Source: an uncultured bacterium | GTDB lineage: Bacteria > Verrucomicrobiota > Kiritimatiellia > RFP12 > UBA1067 | Assembly: GCA_902779075.1 (NCBI GenBank) | Contig: CACZAK010000144.1 | Location: 1-11,760 of the forward strand | DNA: 11,760 nt | Reading direction: 5' to 3' | Shown: positions 1-6,057 of the stretch, piece after piece | Position numbering within the stretch: position 1 is the stretch's first letter | Layout of the letters: each line of letters begins with the position of its first letter | Notes under the pieces: generated by a model | Seen by the model: only the letters and a program-made list of their open reading frames with translations | The model's database searches: none | What the model was told of the DNA's origin: nothing | Translations under genes and position numbers: made by a program

Positions 1-1134
1 ATGGGAGGATGGAATGTTCAAATGGTAGGTTCTGGGGTATGTGAATTGGAGAAACCGTTTTTCCTCTTTGATGTTGTGAGATTCCGATCGTCACAACCTA
101 CAGTTACAGGACTTGGTGACGTTTATGAGATTGAGATGGAATATGAAAAGCCCCGTGCCACAAACATAAACATAGCCGTATCTGCTATCAAAGATGCGGA
201 GAAATTCCTTTCGGAATATTTCATCCAATCCCCTTTTGAAAGCAAGAACAGACAGGGACATTACTCTTCTTTCTGTGAGGGCGTTGACCGATGTGGCTGG
301 CGTGTAGAGTTTACCGTAGATCAAGATACAAATGCCGATAAATACGTTGCTCATGCATTGTTCAAGCGGAGCAAAAGTGCTGACCCCAGTGCAGGAAATG
401 TGCTCAAAGAGCGGCAAATTGAGTCACATACCGAGGAAACAAGGAAACAGCGTGGAAAGACGACACGTGACGATGTCTATGTCGCTGTTACCACGAATGC
501 GTTAAATCCGCTTATACAAAAACTGGGAGTGCATCCCTATCCTGTAGACTTGCACGGTCTGGATGATGAAACGAGATACGACATGTCCTCAAAGTGCGTG
601 CTCATGTTCATGCTTCCGTCTGAGTATGACAAGAATGTCGTGGATTCGCTTGTCCGTAGTTGTGGGATACAGGTTGCCTTCGTTTCCCTAGACGAACGAG
701 GGAGCGGGAAACTCAATGAGTTGAAGACATTAATCGACCTCATGGTTGAAACTCGCGCTGACCGGATGGCCAAAAGGAAACAAATGGATTCGGAAAAAGA
801 GGAAGAGTTTATGGCCCGTCACAAAAAGATTCTGGACACGGAACTCTTCGGTCCTTATCACGTTGACAATTTGACTCTCGTGGAAGTGGTGGAATCCCTG
901 TTTCTTAGAGTAAACGGAGATTTGAAACCATACGATTTCTCACTCGGAATGGGCGTGGGACTGGAAGGTGCAAGCGAAGAGCACCGCTACAAATTTCTCA
1001 TCCCCAGAGCGCATGTCGCCGAAATCTTTTCGTATGCAGCCGCCCAAATGAATTGCACGGTTACAAACAACAACGGCTTCATTTCCTTTACCTACAAGTC
1101 CAAAACACAGGAAGGTCAGGGCGGTGACAAATGA
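1..1134 (+). CDS. hypothetical protein with C-terminal STN-like module (377 aa visible)
   Basis: I do not recognise this gene. The frame opens with ATG at the very first base, so the true N-terminus may lie outside the window. No signal peptide or membrane segment is visible in the part seen. The central region (about residues 120-150 and 245-280) is rich in charged residues and probably helical. The last 90 residues (about 281-370) form a helix-strand module: a stretch like 'NLTLVEVVESLF', a strand, then 'RYKFLIPRAHVAEIF' and a final strand 'GFISFTYKS'. The same pattern recurs twice in the next gene and recalls the short STN repeats found in secretin and TonB-receptor N-termini; that family link is inference. 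Its stop overlaps an in-frame upstream ATG of the next gene (ATGA at 1131-1134), so the two are probably cotranscribed. Base composition is AT-richer than the second half of the window. Confidence 0.7.
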   Translation: MGGWNVQMVGSGVCELEKPFFLFDVVRFRSSQPTVTGLGDVYEIEMEYEKPRATNINIAVSAIKDAEKFLSEYFIQSPFESKNRQGHYSSFCEGVDRCGWRVEFTVDQDTNADKYVAHALFKRSKSADPSAGNVLKERQIESHTEETRKQRGKTTRDDVYVAVTTNALNPLIQKLGVHPYPVDLHGLDDETRYDMSSKCVLMFMLPSEYDKNVVDSLVRSCGIQVAFVSLDERGSGKLNELKTLIDLMVETRADRMAKRKQMDSEKEEEFMARHKKILDTELFGPYHVDNLTLVEVVESLFLRVNGDLKPYDFSLGMGVGLEGASEEHRYKFLIPRAHVAEIFSYAAAQMNCTVTNNNGFISFTYKSKTQEGQGGDK

Positions 1135-1189
1135 AATCCCGGAACGAAATCCGCAAGGCGGCGACGGCTGTCTCGTCAAACCCCGTACG

Positions 1190-1195
1190 AAGGAG
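1190..1195 (+). promoter_or_regulatory. Shine-Dalgarno site that sets the start of the 579-aa exported protein
   Basis: AAGGAG lies 7 nt before the ATG at 1203. This strong site and the signal peptide that begins at 1203 favour that start over the in-frame ATG at 1131, which overlaps the previous stop codon but would put 24 mostly polar and basic residues ahead of the signal peptide. Confidence 0.7.
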
Positions 1196-1202
1196 AACTC
1201 AA

Positions 1203-2942
1203 ATGAAAAACCGAATGATATTGATGACATTTATCTCTGCCTCATGTCTGTCGGCCATGTCTGCTAAGGACGCTCCGCCTAGCGATTACGGGGTTCCAAC
1301 CAATTCAGTTGTCGCGACACCAGTAGGATATGAGAAGCGCATGACGTTGGATACCGGCGAGACGGTTCGCATGTATCCTGATAAACTGTCGCTTGAAGAG
1401 TACGCAAAATGTCGTGCGGCTCTTTTTTGCATCCTTAGCCCGGATACACTACGCGGTAAGTATTTTCTGTACAACTGCAGTTGCCCCTGCCGCATGTGCT
1501 ATATACCAATGCAATCATTTGTAATCGGAAAGCACTACTCGTTCCAAGTGACCGGCCTCTCGGAGGTCGCATTTGAACTTGGGCAGCCAGGTGGATGTAA
1601 TACAACGCATAGCTTGGTCGATCGGCTCTATTGCAGCACGAACGAGGTTGATCAACGGATCCAGGAACTTGATGCAGAAAGTCGAGAGTTGCCAGGCCAG
1701 ATAAAGAATCTGCAAGATGAATTGTCCATGTTGCCTAAGTCCATCATGCAACTGCCGGAGGAGAGCCGTGGCAAAGTCCGGCGCAAAAAATACGAATTGC
1801 AAGGGCGGATATACGGACTACAGGAACGGTTGACGAACGGGATTCCTTATGTCGTTCGTTACGTGAAGGGACAACGAGACCGTTTACTTGCGCATGGCGG
1901 CGCCATAACCAATCATGTTGAACCTGATCGCCTGTGCTGGAATGAGCATATTCGAGAATTGGCAACTTGCAAACTTCCGTCATTGACATGTCGTGATAAG
2001 ACGCTTGATGAAATCTTGTCCGATATTGAAAACTGTGCAACTTCAAACGGCGTCAGCCAACATATTGACGTGTCGGATGTTCGTATACGCGGCAATGTTC
2101 CAAGCGACGCCAGGTGGGCGCGCAAATACAACATCGTGCTTCCTGCGGGATCCGTGCTGGAAATGTTGAGGAAAGTGGGCACCTTGCCTGAGGTTTCAAT
2201 GAATGTGACGCGGAGGTACGATTGGTGGCATGTGACGTATTCCATGCCCGGAGACTCGCCTTGCGTTGATTGGAGCAAGAGCGTTTTTTCGAGAACATGT
2301 CCTAAAATGGAGTTGAATGATGTCACGGCAAGCGAGGCGATGGAGGCTCTGTATAAAATCCAGATACAATATAGCGGTAACGGCGCTTTTCGCATAGGCA
2401 AATCGTTGAAGGACAATGTAAAGCACTCTTTTTCCTTTACTGGCAAGACACTTCGCGCGGCCATTTCCGAATTGGAGCAAGCGTTGGGTGTTGTCTATGA
2501 CTATAAAAGTGGATATTGGTTTGATCCGAACGTTGTTCCGAAGTTGGGGGATGCCGTGGCACTACAGATGTGCGAAAAGTCCGTCTTGAGTGAGGATCGT
2601 ACCGTGAGATGCGAAATTGTTCTCGACGCAGGACAAGTCAAGATGTTGAACGAAATGATGGAGAGGTGCGATTTGAAGCTCTTGGATTTTGTTTGCTGCG
2701 ACTGGTTTCTCCAAGACGGTGACCCTGTCTTGACAATTAGATACCGGTGCCAGACTTATGGCATACTGACGGACGATGCGAAAAAGGAGGCAGTGGGCTT
2801 CGATCTAGGCAGCAGTTACGGGGATTCACGCGACTCCGATTCGCGCCAACAACACTACGTGCGGGTTCTCCGATCTGAAAAAGACCGTCGAGAGCTTTAT
2901 TCATTTTTACTCAAGGCAAAGGATAATTCCCTTACCCGGTAG
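1203..2942 (+). CDS. exported hypothetical protein with coiled coil and repeated STN-like modules (579 aa)
   Basis: No family is recognised with confidence. A Sec signal peptide is visible: basic MKNR, hydrophobic core to residue 20, likely cleavage after MSA (residue 21). Residues 92-99 hold a tight cysteine cluster, C-x-C-x-C-x2-C, which in an exported protein could form disulfides or bind metal. Residues about 147-212 are a charged heptad-like coiled coil. Two copies of a helix-strand module follow. Copy one is about 262-348 ('DKTLDEILSDIENCA', later 'KYNIVLPAGSVLEML'). Copy two is about 368-440 ('LNDVTASEAMEALYKI', later 'FSFTGKTLRAAISEL'). The latter resembles STN domains of secretins and TonB receptors, but no secretin or receptor barrel follows. 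The upstream gene carries one copy of the same module, and the short gap suggests one operon. A periplasmic or surface structural role is only a guess. Confidence 0.8.
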   Translation: MKNRMILMTFISASCLSAMSAKDAPPSDYGVPTNSVVATPVGYEKRMTLDTGETVRMYPDKLSLEEYAKCRAALFCILSPDTLRGKYFLYNCSCPCRMCYIPMQSFVIGKHYSFQVTGLSEVAFELGQPGGCNTTHSLVDRLYCSTNEVDQRIQELDAESRELPGQIKNLQDELSMLPKSIMQLPEESRGKVRRKKYELQGRIYGLQERLTNGIPYVVRYVKGQRDRLLAHGGAITNHVEPDRLCWNEHIRELATCKLPSLTCRDKTLDEILSDIENCATSNGVSQHIDVSDVRIRGNVPSDARWARKYNIVLPAGSVLEMLRKVGTLPEVSMNVTRRYDWWHVTYSMPGDSPCVDWSKSVFSRTCPKMELNDVTASEAMEALYKIQIQYSGNGAFRIGKSLKDNVKHSFSFTGKTLRAAISELEQALGVVYDYKSGYWFDPNVVPKLGDAVALQMCEKSVLSEDRTVRCEIVLDAGQVKMLNEMMERCDLKLLDFVCCDWFLQDGDPVLTIRYRCQTYGILTDDAKKEAVGFDLGSSYGDSRDSDSRQQHYVRVLRSEKDRRELYSFLLKAKDNSLTR

Positions 2943-2963
2943 AATCGGGTTCCGTTACGGAAC
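2934..2963 (+). other. two overlapping hairpins at the stop codon, possible terminator
   Basis: ACCCG (2934-2938) pairs with CGGGT (2946-2950), and GTTCCG (2949-2954) pairs perfectly with CGGAAC (2958-2963) around a TTA loop. The two stems share bases 2949-2950, so their full forms exclude each other. No T-tract follows, so this is a weak terminator candidate. Confidence 0.3.
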
Positions 2964-3007
2964 TGCCAATAGCGATCCGAATTGACGCGAAGTTCCCCTC
3001 TGAAATT

Positions 3008-3018
3008 TGCAATAATAT
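3008..3018 (+). promoter_or_regulatory. possible extended -10 promoter for the membrane-protein pair
   Basis: TGC at 3008-3010 is followed by AATAAT (3011-3016). It aligns with the clearer TGCTATACT promoter at 4425-4433, and both sit 29-30 nt before the ATG of the same leader ORF. No -35 at normal spacing is seen. TTGACG at 2982-2987 is 23 nt upstream of AATAAT, which is too far. Confidence 0.35.
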
Positions 3019-3096
3019 TCCGCAGGGCAACTAGCCATGAAACAAACGCTCAGCACGACAATCAACCGCTCGAAGAGCGAGAAGAACGACGAGAAC
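3008..3096 (+). repeat. promoter-leader module, copy 1
   Basis: This stretch aligns with 4425-4513: extended -10, a GGCA-containing spacer, then a leader ORF starting MK-x-TL-x-TTINRS. Counting by hand, about 44 of the first 57 coding bases match. The downstream genes are unrelated, so the shared part is the 5' module only. Confidence 0.6.
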
Positions 3097-3156
3097 TACA
3101 CCCAACTCGCCGATGTCAAGGATGTTGTGCGGCAGAACGGAGGTCCTTATGCGTGA
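3037..3156 (+). pseudogene. N-terminal fragment of an EcoRI-type adenine methyltransferase, or a leader ORF (39 aa)
   Basis: The 39-residue frame contains 'KSEKNDENYTQLADV'. This matches the conserved start of the EcoRI-type adenine-specific methyltransferase family (usual pattern K-x-x-K-x-DEFYTQ-x-x-DI), where it precedes the SAM-binding domain. Homology stops after 'ADVKDVV' and the frame ends at 3156, so no catalytic domain is present. The family match is from memory of the motif. Its end overlaps the start of the next short frame (ATGCGTGA, 3149-3156), which has its own GGAGGT site at 3139-3144 inside this ORF. It may be a relic, or a short translated leader that couples translation to the genes below. 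The same leader start recurs at 4455. Confidence 0.5.
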
Positions 3157-3223
3157 AAACAGACAGCTGACGAAGGCCAAGAGCGCGAAGAGCGACGAGT
3201 TCTACACGCACTGTAATATGTAA
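3149..3223 (+). pseudogene. second N-terminal fragment of an EcoRI-type methyltransferase (24 aa)
   Basis: The frame reads 'MRENRQLTKAKSAKSDEFYT' and then four more residues to a TAA. 'KAK-x-x-K-x-DEFYT' is the typical opening of EcoRI-type adenine methyltransferases. The DNA around AAGAGCG-GAAG-CGACGAG-CTACAC repeats that of the preceding fragment (3073-3109 versus 3179-3213). Homology breaks exactly where 'Q' is expected: the sequence reads ACGCACTG where ACGCAACTG would give TQL, so one A may be missing. The stop is followed at once by AAGGAGGA, the ribosome-binding site of the membrane-protein gene. No catalytic part of the enzyme is nearby, so any enzyme activity is excluded. Confidence 0.5.
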
Positions 3224-3238
3224 GGAGGAAGCAGCAAC

Positions 3239-3625
3239 ATGCCCGTAGATCTTGGCTATAGTAAAGTGTTCCTCGACATCTTTCTGCGCGGGTTTGCGCT
3301 CGCGTATCTTGCCTTGTTTGTCTATCGGATGATGGCGGCGACGGTGTTCCCACGTCTCTGCAACAAATGGGCTTATTGGCTTTTATGCCTGTCAATCGTC
3401 GGGGTGTACTCATTACTTCCAGTAGTTTGTGGAAGTTTTTCAGTCGGTGTCATGGTTTTCTTTCTGCTCTTGTTCGCGTCCAGCTTCATCCTTGGCGCAA
3501 TTGAGATGGGGCGTCGATGGCGATGGCCTTTTGTGTTGCTTTCATGCGTTCTCGAGACGCTGTTGTTCCCGTTATGGTTTGACTTAGTCTTTCTATTGTC
3601 ACTATTTTTGGAGGGCGGAGATTGA
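3239..3625 (+). CDS. small four-helix membrane protein (128 aa)
   Basis: I do not recognise a family. Almost the whole chain is hydrophobic, with four likely membrane segments at about 10-29, 44-64, 67-88 and 96-123. The basic loops (R30; GRRWRW at 91-96) suggest that the loop between helices 3 and 4 is cytoplasmic. The start is well supported: AAGGAGGA at 3222-3229 lies about 9 nt before ATG. The next gene begins one base after the stop codon, so the two form a tight operon and probably act together in the membrane. The codons are AT-rich like the flanking accessory genes. It could be a small membrane effector or the partner of an accessory or defence system, but nothing in the sequence shows a specific activity. 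Confidence 0.75.
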   Translation: MPVDLGYSKVFLDIFLRGFALAYLALFVYRMMAATVFPRLCNKWAYWLLCLSIVGVYSLLPVVCGSFSVGVMVFFLLLFASSFILGAIEMGRRWRWPFVLLSCVLETLLFPLWFDLVFLLSLFLEGGD

Positions 3626-3626
3626 C

Positions 3627-4385
3627 ATGAATACCCCACGCAGAATAGCATTGGAGATTCTGCTCCTGATTGCTTTGACTTTTATGCTTTCCTTAGGGCA
3701 TATAATCATTGCGAATATCTGCGCCGTGCCTTACCTTGCATGTTACTTTATCGTGGTCTATTGTTTGTGCGTTTGGATTTCTCATCGCTTATGCGGAATG
3801 CACAGGGTCCACTTTGGATTTGTTGTCACTATACTCGTTTGCATTGCCGCTTTTATAGTGGCCGAATGTGTCTTGCATAAAGACGAGAAGGGATGTCGGG
3901 ATTGGGTTGTTAGAATCATTGACGCAATGCGACAGACCAATAGCAATGAGGAAATTGCAAATGCACACGACGCATATTTCATCTACAAGAATGTTGACTG
4001 CCTGACTGCTGGCGAGGGACAAGAGTTGTCGCAGTTTCTGCCCCAGGAGGCAACAGACATTTGGATGTCGCGTGAGAGTGGTTTCGGCTATGAGGGCTGG
4101 GAAGTTTCATGCGTTGTTTCTGAAGCTGATTTCCGTAGATTTGTCAATGAGCGACCTGGTATGAGAATGTCAGTTATTGATGTATTCGGATTTGACCCCA
4201 CTTCATATAAAATGTGTAATCGGTTCTACGAAAAATGGCTTGGCATTTCTCAGGAAGCGATAAGGCGTATCAGGGCTCGCGATAGGTTTCTTGAATGCTA
4301 TGTACATGACAAGAATAGCCATTGGCATTTAACTTACTGTTATGATCGCATCAGTAACATTCTGACCTGTGACTTTGGGAGATGA
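3627..4385 (+). CDS. membrane-anchored hypothetical protein (252 aa)
   Basis: No known family is recognised. Three hydrophobic segments at about 8-30, 31-52 and 62-83 anchor the protein. Residues 84-252 form a soluble domain with mixed helices and strands, aromatic and cysteine rich ('GYEGWEVSCVVSEADFRRF', ending 'HWHLTYCYDRISN'). The ATG lies one base after the stop of the upstream membrane gene and has GGAG at 3617-3620, six nt away, so translation is probably coupled. No nuclease, protease or nucleotide-binding motif is visible. The pair of a tiny multi-helix protein with a membrane-anchored soluble domain is a common layout in accessory operons, but function stays unknown. Confidence 0.75.
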   Translation: MNTPRRIALEILLLIALTFMLSLGHIIIANICAVPYLACYFIVVYCLCVWISHRLCGMHRVHFGFVVTILVCIAAFIVAECVLHKDEKGCRDWVVRIIDAMRQTNSNEEIANAHDAYFIYKNVDCLTAGEGQELSQFLPQEATDIWMSRESGFGYEGWEVSCVVSEADFRRFVNERPGMRMSVIDVFGFDPTSYKMCNRFYEKWLGISQEAIRRIRARDRFLECYVHDKNSHWHLTYCYDRISNILTCDFGR

Positions 4386-4424
4386 TTGAATGTTTCTGTA
4401 AGATAAGGCACGTTCGGTAGAATA

Positions 4425-4433
4425 TGCTATACT
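4425..4433 (+). promoter_or_regulatory. extended -10 promoter TGCTATACT
   Basis: TG at 4425-4426 and TATACT at 4428-4433 form a good sigma-70 extended -10. No clear -35 is present, as is usual for this class. Transcription would start near 4440, about 15 nt before the leader ORF ATG at 4455. The core AATATGCTATAMTA is shared with the promoter at 6045. Confidence 0.6.
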
Positions 4434-4513
4434 ATCCCCATTGAGGCACAGACTATGAAAAGAACGCTGAATACGACAATCAACCGCTCAGAGAACGAGA
4501 GGGACGGTGATGC
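4425..4513 (+). repeat. promoter-leader module, copy 2
   Basis: This is the counterpart of 3008-3096. The match runs from the -10 element through the first 19 codons or so of the leader ORF with almost no gaps. It ends where the start codon of the 289-aa gene begins. Confidence 0.6.
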
Positions 4514-4532
4514 GCCAATCGCTAAGAAATAA
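4455..4532 (+). CDS. short leader ORF overlapping the 289-aa gene (25 aa)
   Basis: The frame encodes MKRTLNTTINRSENERDG and ends at TAA 4530-4532, 20 nt inside the next gene in another frame. Its first 19 residues align with the leader at 3037 (MKQTLSTTINRSKSEKND). Here the methyltransferase-like DEFYT motif is no longer visible. The ribosome-binding site of the 289-aa gene (GAGGGA, 4499-4504) lies within it, so translating the leader could influence initiation at 4510. It may equally be decayed 5' sequence carried along with the promoter. Confidence 0.35.
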   Translation: MKRTLNTTINRSENERDGDAPIAKK

Positions 4533-5379
4533 GAAGAGCATTAGAGAAAAGTTCGTCGCGTTTCTCGAAGCGAGAAATGCATCTCGAACAATGCTTGATG
4601 CGACTTCCGTTATTCCACCAATAGGGCAAATCGAAGTTCCTGACGGGGTGATTTTCTCACAACGAGAAATAATAAAAAGAAATGAATTTCTGGGCGGTGA
4701 ACACATAGTAATTGGAGCGCTAACTGACTATAGCCCACTACTTCTCAATGTTATCGAAGGCAATGTCTTTAGTGTTTCCGCCGAAATCGCGGAGGATAAC
4801 GAATCGTTTTCCCGTGAGGAGACAAGAGCAAAGCATGTTCTATTGCATGATTACATCAATCTTCCCATTCAAGCGATTCAAACAGCATCAAGTGATTATG
4901 CAGTTCCAAGGAAATTTAATATCGACGCTGTCACTGTCATGAGTGCGTTGTCTGACGCGGGGATAGGAATGTGTGCAAGCCCTGATAGTGACTTTACGGC
5001 ATGGCTTATGCGGTCAGGTGTCGATGCGAGCTTCCCATATTATAAATGCGCGCCTTTTCAGGAACTTTCGGCTGGTTGTTGCACATTGTTTGATTGGCAA
5101 AGCGTCATGAAATTCAATCAGACTTATAGACTTGTTCAGAATCCGCATTTTCGTGTTCTTGGAACATGCCCGGATGGAAATCTTGTGGTCATAGAGATAC
5201 AAGACAATTGTGCAGATTATCCTGTTGGATATGTGGCATACGAGGAAGTTGGTGATGATGGAGATTGGATGCCGTACTATGTACGTATTGCGTCGTCAAT
5301 AGGAGCCTTTCTCCACGATTCAAACTTCTTGAATTATTTGCCAGACGACTATTATCAAGCTAAACAATTAGGATATTAA
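4510..5379 (+). CDS. hypothetical protein, possible SUKH (SMI1/KNR4)-like (289 aa)
   Basis: This is a cytoplasmic protein with no signal peptide or membrane segment. The N-terminus (1-30) is basic and helical. Residues about 60-92 ('GGEHIVIGALTDYSPLLLN') and 205-275 ('YRLVQNPHFRVLGTCPDG' then 'GYVAYEE' and 'VRIASSIGAFL') follow the strand-turn-strand-helix pattern typical of the C-terminal half of SUKH proteins. Those are often immunity proteins against polymorphic toxins. The resemblance is judged by eye and is weak. No toxin gene lies next to it. ATG 4510 is preferred over GTG 4507 because GAGGGA lies six nt upstream of it. The gene follows the repeated promoter-leader module, and its codons are AT-rich like the rest of the accessory region. 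Confidence 0.7.
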   Translation: MRQSLRNKKSIREKFVAFLEARNASRTMLDATSVIPPIGQIEVPDGVIFSQREIIKRNEFLGGEHIVIGALTDYSPLLLNVIEGNVFSVSAEIAEDNESFSREETRAKHVLLHDYINLPIQAIQTASSDYAVPRKFNIDAVTVMSALSDAGIGMCASPDSDFTAWLMRSGVDASFPYYKCAPFQELSAGCCTLFDWQSVMKFNQTYRLVQNPHFRVLGTCPDGNLVVIEIQDNCADYPVGYVAYEEVGDDGDWMPYYVRIASSIGAFLHDSNFLNYLPDDYYQAKQLGY

Positions 5380-5386
5380 GTTTGAT

Positions 5387-5409
5387 AAGATTGGCGACAT
5401 TCCCATCTT
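5387..5409 (+). terminator. weak hairpin after the 289-aa gene
   Basis: AAGATTGG (5387-5394) pairs with CCCATCTT (5402-5409) with one mismatch around a 7-nt loop, 8 nt after the stop codon. There is no T-tract, so termination is uncertain. The left arm also overlaps a poor extended -10 (TGATAAGAT, 5383-5391). Confidence 0.3.
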
Positions 5410-5433
5410 GTCTTATGAAGTGAGAGCTGCAAA

Positions 5434-5663
5434 ATGATTTTTAGTTTTGGAATGAAAGTTATGGACACCATGAAAAAAATGACCGATTACGAAATAGCCG
5501 TCGAGAGGCGGCTGGAGAAGTCCTACGAGCGGGACGGGTGGCTTGTCTCCGCCCATGTCGCGTTCGGCGGGGACTATGTGGACTGCCAGCTTGAGAAGTT
5601 CGGCAGAGAAGGAGTGTGCTGCTGAACGTCAAGGTTCCCTTTGACGTCCGCAAGATGGCGTAG
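5434..5663 (+). pseudogene. small conserved-looking ORF broken by a 2-bp insertion
   Basis: The open frame from 5434 ends at TGA 5623-5625 after 'EKFGREGVCC'. Near 5614-5618 the sequence reads GGAGTGTGCTGCTG. Removing one GT gives GGAGTGCTGCTG, and the frame then continues as 'GVLLNVKVPFDVRKMA' to TAG at 5661-5663, 17 nt before the next small gene. The restored ending reads like a normal protein end, so I infer a recent frameshift or a sequence error. Several starts are possible (5434, 5452, 5461, 5470, 5479). The similar-looking part starts at 'MTDYEIAVERRLEKSYERD' (5479), and I see no strong ribosome-binding site for any. The composition is GC-richer than the 289-aa gene upstream. Family unknown; in the restored state it would be 61-76 residues. 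Confidence 0.5.
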
Positions 5664-5680
5664 GAATAAGAGGTAATACT

Positions 5681-5821
5681 ATGGCAATGCCGCAGCGAGA
5701 CACCTACATCGAGCAGATCCACCGGCTTGAGGGCTTGATTGCCTTCGCCGAACAACAGGAGGATTGGGACGAGGTGGAGCGGCTCAAGGAGCAGCTCCGC
5801 AGGCTTCTGGAGCAGATGTAG
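5681..5821 (+). CDS. UVR-motif-like microprotein (46 aa)
   Basis: This short frame has a good ribosome-binding site, AAGAGGT at 5668-5674, six nt before ATG. Residues 16-42 are a charged helical hairpin whose spacing matches the UVR motif of UvrB/UvrC-type proteins: L-E, then A at motif position 8, then D-aromatic-[DE]-E, then R-L-[KR]-[DE]-Q-[LI] and a final L. Here it reads 'EDWDEVERLKEQLRRL'. In larger proteins the UVR motif mediates protein-protein contacts, for example UvrB with UvrC. Here it stands alone. It sits between a frameshifted small ORF and a broken DUF5131 gene, all tightly spaced on one strand, so it was probably part of that small operon. The link to DNA repair is not implied by the motif alone. 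Confidence 0.55.
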   Translation: MAMPQRDTYIEQIHRLEGLIAFAEQQEDWDEVERLKEQLRRLLEQM

Positions 5822-5826
5822 GGACG

Positions 5827-6004
5827 ATGATAATCTGGAATCCGTGGCATGGCTGCCATAAGGTGAGCGAGGGGGCTGGGCGACCAGTGCCGCCGACACA
5901 ACGTCACGTTCGACTTCATCGAGACCGGCACGGTGTTCGTCAAGGATGGAAAAGAGTACCGCATACCCGACAAGCGGGTGCAGAGCCGGGGAGAAGTTTC
6001 AAAG
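5827..6004 (+). pseudogene. internally deleted DUF5131 (phage Gp37/Gp68-like) relic
   Basis: From ATG 5827 the frame reads 'MIIWNPWHGCHKVSEG', the hallmark start of DUF5131 proteins (WNP-x-x-GC-x-K-x-S-x-GC-x-x-CY). The second part of that cysteine motif is missing. At about 5875 the sequence jumps into another frame and reads 'LGDQCRRHNVTFDFIETG' then 'VFVKDGKEYRIPDKR', which looks like the C-terminal part of the same family. A further slip gives 'AGRSFKG'-like residues near 5990. Members are usually around 230-260 residues, so most of the gene is gone. The ATG lies five nt after the stop of the UVR microprotein, as in an operon. The family call is from motif memory. The loss of the cysteine cluster and of the core means it cannot be functional. 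Confidence 0.6.
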
Positions 6005-6044
6005 GTGTTTTTTCATTATTCAACCGTCAGGCACAGCCCAAATA

Positions 6045-6053
6045 TGCTATAAT
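6045..6053 (+). promoter_or_regulatory. extended -10 promoter TGCTATAAT
   Basis: TG at 6045-6046 and TATAAT at 6048-6053 make a consensus extended -10. Transcription should start at about 6059-6060, which is the first base or two of the tRNA-like acceptor stem. The surrounding bases AATATGCTATA match the promoter at 4421-4431. No good -35 is visible. Confidence 0.65.
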
Positions 6054-6057
6054 ACGC

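Noticed and set aside
1131..1202. ATG 1131 as start of the exported protein, by ATGA overlap
   Set aside because: The site at 1190-1195 and the signal peptide favour 1203. The overlap may be chance, though a second start cannot be excluded.
2982..3016. TTGACG with AATAAT as a normal -35/-10 promoter
   Set aside because: The 23-bp spacer is too long. Only the extended -10 reading by alignment with 4425 is kept.
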